DNA from: Falsiroseomonas oleicola
GTDB taxonomy: Bacteria > Pseudomonadota > Alphaproteobacteria > Acetobacterales > Acetobacteraceae
Direction of reading: 5' to 3'
Assembly (NCBI RefSeq): GCF_019029495.1
Contig: NZ_JAERQM010000007.1
Location: forward strand, 124,001-188,000
Length of the DNA: 64,000 nt
Shown here: one piece after another, positions 60,981 through 64,000 of the stretch
Position numbering within the stretch: the first letter of the stretch is position 1
How the letters are laid out: each line of letters starts with the position of its first letter
The notes under the pieces: generated by a model
What the model was told of the DNA's origin: nothing
Seen by the model: only the letters and a program-made list of their open reading frames with translations
Databases searched by the model: none
Made by a program: the position numbers and the translations under genes

Positions 60981-61360
60981 GCGGGCGCAGGCTGGGCGGG
61001 CCGTCGGGCCGCCCAGTCCAGCAGCGCGTCCAGCACGGGGCACAGCGCTTCCCCCCAGGCTGTCAGCGCATAGTCCACCCGTGGCGGCACCTGGGCGTGC
61101 AGGGTGCGGGTGACGAGCCCGTCACGCTCCAGCTCCCGCAGATGCTGGGTCAGCATCTTCTGCGACACGGCGGGAATCGCCCGCTCCAATTCGGAGAAAC
61201 GCAGCACGCCGCCGCCGAAGAGCTGGAACAGGATTTCCATCTTCCAGCGCCCGTCCAGCAGGCGCAGCGCGGCGTCCACCCCGGCGGCGGCCATTTCGGG
61301 GGTCACATCCGCCAGCTTACCCGTGGGTGAGTAGCTGACCTTCCGGTCGGTTCTGGCCAT
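60977..61360 (-). CDS. HxlR family transcriptional regulator
   Basis: 127 residues, winged helix of the HxlR type: [70 protein letters not shown]. HxlR regulators sense electrophiles or oxidants and control neighbouring genes, so the divergent NTF2-like gene is a possible target. The ATG at 61360 is chosen because it starts the domain; the frame is open upstream. Confidence 0.92.
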   Translation of the reverse strand: MARTDRKVSYSPTGKLADVTPEMAAAGVDAALRLLDGRWKMEILFQLFGGGVLRFSELERAIPAVSQKMLTQHLRELERDGLVTRTLHAQVPPRVDYALTAWGEALCPVLDALLDWAARRPAQPAPA

Positions 61361-61415
61361 GCGGCAGCCTACCGCGCATCTCCATGGCCAGCCAATCACC
61401 GGATCGGATCGCGTC

Positions 61416-61745
61416 ATGACCCTCACTTTGCCGGCGACACTCGCCAGCTATTTCGCCGCCAAGAACCGCCACGACACGCCGGCCCTGCTGGGCTGCTTCA
61501 GCGCCCAGGCCAGGGTGCGGGACGAGGGCCAGGACATCACCGGCCTGCCTGCCATCCGCGCCTGGATCGAGCAGACCAGCGCCCGCTACGCCGTGCAGGC
61601 CGAGCCCCTGGATTGCCGCGAGGAGGCGGGGCGCCGCATCGTCCGCGCCAATGTCTCCGGCAACTTCCCCGGCAGCCCGGCCGTGCTGACCTTCCGCTTC
61701 GGCCTCGCCGCCGACGGGCGGATCGACGCGCTGGAGATCGGCTGA
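61416..61745 (+). CDS. NTF2-like (SnoaL-type) small protein
   Basis: 109 residues with the NTF2-like cone fold pattern: [45 protein letters not shown] and RIDALEIG. Such proteins are isomerases, hydrolases or ligand carriers; no catalytic residues are decisive. The ATG at 61416 fits. It diverges from the HxlR gene over 55 bases, a frequent pairing. Confidence 0.85.
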   Translation: MTLTLPATLASYFAAKNRHDTPALLGCFSAQARVRDEGQDITGLPAIRAWIEQTSARYAVQAEPLDCREEAGRRIVRANVSGNFPGSPAVLTFRFGLAADGRIDALEIG

Positions 61746-61834
61746 ACCGCCTCCAGCCGCCGGTGTCACGCCCACCCCCTCCCCGCCCGCCTCGTTTTGC
61801 CATACCCATGCGGCAAAGCGCCCGAGGGAACAGC

Positions 61835-62938
61835 ATGGACCAGGTGGATTGCGTGGTGGTGGGGGCAGGGGTCGTCGGCCTGGCCGTGGCGCGGGCGCTG
61901 GCCCAGGCGGGGCGGGAAGTGCTGGTGCTGGACGCCGCGGAGGGCATCGGCACCGAGACCTCCTCCCGCAATTCGGAGGTGATCCACGCCGGCATCTACT
62001 ACAAGGCCGGCAGCCTGATGGCGAAGACCTGCGTCGCCGGCAAATGGAAGCTGTATGACTACTGCGACAGCCACGGCGTGCCCTATCGCAACTGCGGCAA
62101 GCTGATCGTCGCCACCAGCGACGCGGAGGCCGAGCAGCTGGAGGGCATCCGCCAGCGCGCCGCCGCCAATGGCGTGGACGACCTGCGCTTCATCTCGGGC
62201 GCGGAGGCGCGGGGCATGGAGGCCTCGCTGTCCTGCACCGCCGCACTGGTCTCGCCTTCCACCGGCATCATCGACAGCCACGCCTATATGCTGGCGCTTC
62301 AGGGCGATGCCGAGGATGCGGGGGCCATGTTCGCCTTTCACGCCCCCGTGCTGCGCGGCCGGGTGGCGGGGGATGCGGTGGAGATCGAGGTCGGCGGGGC
62401 GGAGCCGATGGCGCTGTCCTGCAACCTGCTGGTGAACTCCGCCGGGCTGCATGCCCCGGCCCTGGCGCGCAGGATCGAGGGCATGCCCGCCGCGCACATC
62501 CCCGGCGCCTTCTACGCCAAGGGCAACTACTTCAGCCTGACCGCAAAATCCCCCTTCAGCCGGCTGATCTATCCGGTGCCGGTGCCGGGCGGCCTCGGCA
62601 CGCATCTGACCATCGATCTCGGCGGTCAGGCGCGGTTCGGGCCGGATGTCGAATGGATCGAGGCCATCGACTACAATGTCGATCCGCGGCGCGGGGAGCT
62701 GTTCTACGACTCCATCCGCCGCTGGTGGCCGGAACTGCCGGATGGCGCGCTGGCCCCCGGCTATTCCGGCATTCGCCCGAAGACGGTGCCGAAGGGCGCG
62801 CCGGGGCAGGATTTCGTCATCCAGGGTCCGGCGACGCATGGCGTGCCGGGGCTGGTGAACCTGTTCGGCATCGAGAGCCCCGGCCTGACGGCCTCCCTCG
62901 CCTTGGCGGAGGAGGTGATGGGGGTGGTGCGGGCCTGA
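61835..62938 (+). CDS. lhgO: FAD-dependent oxidoreductase, L-2-hydroxyglutarate dehydrogenase-like
   Basis: 367 residues. FAD-binding start [20 protein letters not shown] and [33 protein letters not shown] (pieces: [15 protein letters not shown]) mark the L2HGDH branch of the DAO family. [35 protein letters not shown] and [20 protein letters not shown] support it. The enzyme oxidises L-2-hydroxyglutarate to 2-oxoglutarate with quinone as acceptor. It ends 138 bases before the CRISPR array. Confidence 0.9.
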   Translation: MDQVDCVVVGAGVVGLAVARALAQAGREVLVLDAAEGIGTETSSRNSEVIHAGIYYKAGSLMAKTCVAGKWKLYDYCDSHGVPYRNCGKLIVATSDAEAEQLEGIRQRAAANGVDDLRFISGAEARGMEASLSCTAALVSPSTGIIDSHAYMLALQGDAEDAGAMFAFHAPVLRGRVAGDAVEIEVGGAEPMALSCNLLVNSAGLHAPALARRIEGMPAAHIPGAFYAKGNYFSLTAKSPFSRLIYPVPVPGGLGTHLTIDLGGQARFGPDVEWIEAIDYNVDPRRGELFYDSIRRWWPELPDGALAPGYSGIRPKTVPKGAPGQDFVIQGPATHGVPGLVNLFGIESPGLTASLALAEEVMGVVRA

Positions 62939-63032
62939 AATTCCCCCCAATCTGCCCGCCCTAGGCCTGGACGGGCTGCCTTGACCGTGCGCTTGGCCAC
63001 GCTTCAGAGGGTGGTTCAGATCGGTACGTTCG

Positions 63033-63060
63033 TTGACAGATGAATCTGCCAGGATATTCA
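63033..63060 (+). promoter_or_regulatory. CRISPR leader promoter
   Basis: TTGACA (63033-63038) is a perfect -35; TATTCA (63055-63060) follows after 16 bases. Transcription would start about 10 bases before the first repeat (63077) and run along the array. The region 62939-63076 is less GC-rich than its surroundings and fits a leader, without any cas gene upstream of it. Confidence 0.6.
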
Positions 63061-63076
63061 AGGGTATCCAGGAAGA

Positions 63077-64000
63077 GTGTTCCCCGCAGGCGCGGGGATG
63101 AACCGGTCCACCCGCCGAGGCCCTTGGCCACCAGCGAGTGTTCCCCGCAGGCGCGGGGATGAACCGTCGCGGTTCGGGCCGAACACCCGGGCGCTGAAGT
63201 GTTCCCCGCAGGCGCGGGGATGAACCGGGCCGCACGTCCGATCCGGTCGGCGCGCTGCTGTGTTCCCCGCAGGCGCGGGGATGAACCGGTGCCGGCTCCT
63301 ACGGGTGGCTTTACGACGATGTGTTCCCCGCAGGCGCGGGGATGAACCGAAGTGAACCTGCGTGAAACTGCGAACGTCATCGTGTTCCCCGCAGGCGCGG
63401 GGATGAACCGGAAGCTTGGCCCGTGGGAAACCCTGCCGACGCGTGTTCCCCGCAGGCGCGGGGATGAACCGCCGTCCTGGCCGAGCGGCAGCGCATCGCC
63501 GCCGTGTTCCCCGCAGGCGCGGGGATGAACCGGTGACTATGCCGGGCGGCGCGACAATTCCAGAGTGTTCCCCGCAGGCGCGGGGATGAACCGGGCTGGG
63601 CCGCCAGCGCGCAGGCGTTCCGGGTGTGTTCCCCGCAGGCGCGGGGATGAACCGTAGGTGCCGGACACGAGCGGGAGTAGCGCGAAGTGTTCCCCGCAGG
63701 CGCGGGGATGAACCGGATGACAGACGATGCCGGCTGACCGCACGCCCGTGTTCCCCGCAGGCGCGGGGATGAACCGGTGGTAGGCGTCGGCTTCGTCCAC
63801 CAGCTGGCGTGTTCCCCGCAGGCGCGGGGATGAACCGGCCTACCAGATGCCTGACGGCACGCTGGTGATGTGTTCCCCGCAGGCGCGGGGATGAACCGGC
63901 GGGTCCGCCAGGATGAGGCGGTAGTGGCCTGTGTTCCCCGCAGGCGCGGGGATGAACCGGTCTGGCACGACCCGCATGCCGGGCACGGCTCGTGTTCCCC
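63077..64000 (+). CRISPR. Type I-E CRISPR array, continues beyond window edge
   Basis: Fifteen complete 29-bp repeats start at 63077, 63138, 63199, 63260, 63321, 63382, 63443, 63504, 63565, 63626, 63687, 63748, 63809, 63870 and 63931, plus a 16th cut after 9 bases. Period is exactly 61, so every spacer is 32 bp. The repeat is GTGTTCCCCGCAGGC then GCGGGGATGAACCG, with a stem TCCCCGC/GCGGGGA. All copies are identical by eye. Repeat type and spacer length match I-E (Cascade) systems. Spacers all differ. The reverse-strand translation (FIPAPAGNT, SSPRLRGT) is not a protein. No cas genes are in the window. Confidence 0.98.

Noticed and set aside
61766-63235. Long reverse-strand reading frame with FIPAPAGNT/HPRACGEH-like repeats
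   Set aside because: It is the translation of the CRISPR repeats joined to the antisense of lhgO; such phrases are a known artefact of I-E repeats.
62961-63380. 139-residue reverse-strand frame at the array start
   Set aside because: Same artefact, covering leader and repeats.
63537-63800. 87-residue reverse-strand frame inside the array
   Set aside because: Repeat-spacer DNA; periodic every 61 bases and no start signal.

Overview
The window is GC-rich bacterial chromosome (roughly 70% G+C by eye), densely packed with genes, many joined by ATGA or GTGA overlaps. Gene orders such as fabD-fabG-acpP-fabF-mltG, rpsF-rpsR-DUF2232-rplI-dnaB-alr-mlaE-mlaF-radA-cvpA-purF and yfgM-bamB-der point to an alphaproteobacterium. 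The codon bias, Bug-type solute receptors, hydantoinase-like genes and hairpin-rich intergenic repeats suggest an Acetobacteraceae member (Roseomonas-like). The genus is an inference.

Layout. 1-9.3 kb: AEC transporter (cut by the window edge), gmk-yicC, an SDR enzyme, then a minus-strand fatty-acid operon (fabD, a duplicated GNAT protein, fabG, acpP, fabF) followed by mltG and a DMT exporter. 9.5-22.7 kb: plus-strand housekeeping block: rpsF-rpsR-DUF2232-rplI, a large nested palindrome, DnaA-box-like sites, dnaB, GNAT, alr, mlaE-mlaF, a RES/Xre toxin-antitoxin pair, radA, a sugar epimerase, cvpA, purF. 22.7-30.7 kb: accessory metabolism: alpha/beta hydrolase, SDR, solute receptor, aldo/keto reductase plus TetR, PhoX phosphatase, host-attachment protein, Rieske oxygenase. 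30.7-42.3 kb: der-bamB-yfgM, a lipoprotein, a proline/alanine-rich protein with a degenerate methyltransferase-like end, pyrC, an MFS exporter, a HAD hydrolase, pyrD and a DMT exporter.

43.0-45.47 kb is an AT-rich island holding an ABC-type ATPase and a DUF4435 TOPRIM-like protein. This is the two-gene layout of the anti-phage PARIS system (ariA-ariB). It lies between an MBL hydrolase and a BLUF blue-light receptor whose C-terminus runs into the AT-rich DNA. 46-52.6 kb: mutL, an oxaloacetate-decarboxylase-like enzyme, degP and a divergent two-component system. 52.6-61 kb: a LysR regulator divergent from a tight five-gene operon (hydantoinase B, Bug receptor, hydantoinase A, class IV aminotransferase, ThDP enzyme) of unknown substrate. 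61-62.9 kb: HxlR regulator, NTF2-like protein, L-2-hydroxyglutarate dehydrogenase-like oxidoreductase.

The right end is a type I-E CRISPR array: 15 complete identical 29-bp repeats with 32-bp spacers and a 16th cut by the window edge. A promoter-like sequence lies just before the first repeat and no cas gene is on that side. The window therefore carries at least two anti-phage loci (PARIS-like and CRISPR) plus one toxin-antitoxin pair. No tRNA, rRNA, transposase or integrase was recognised.
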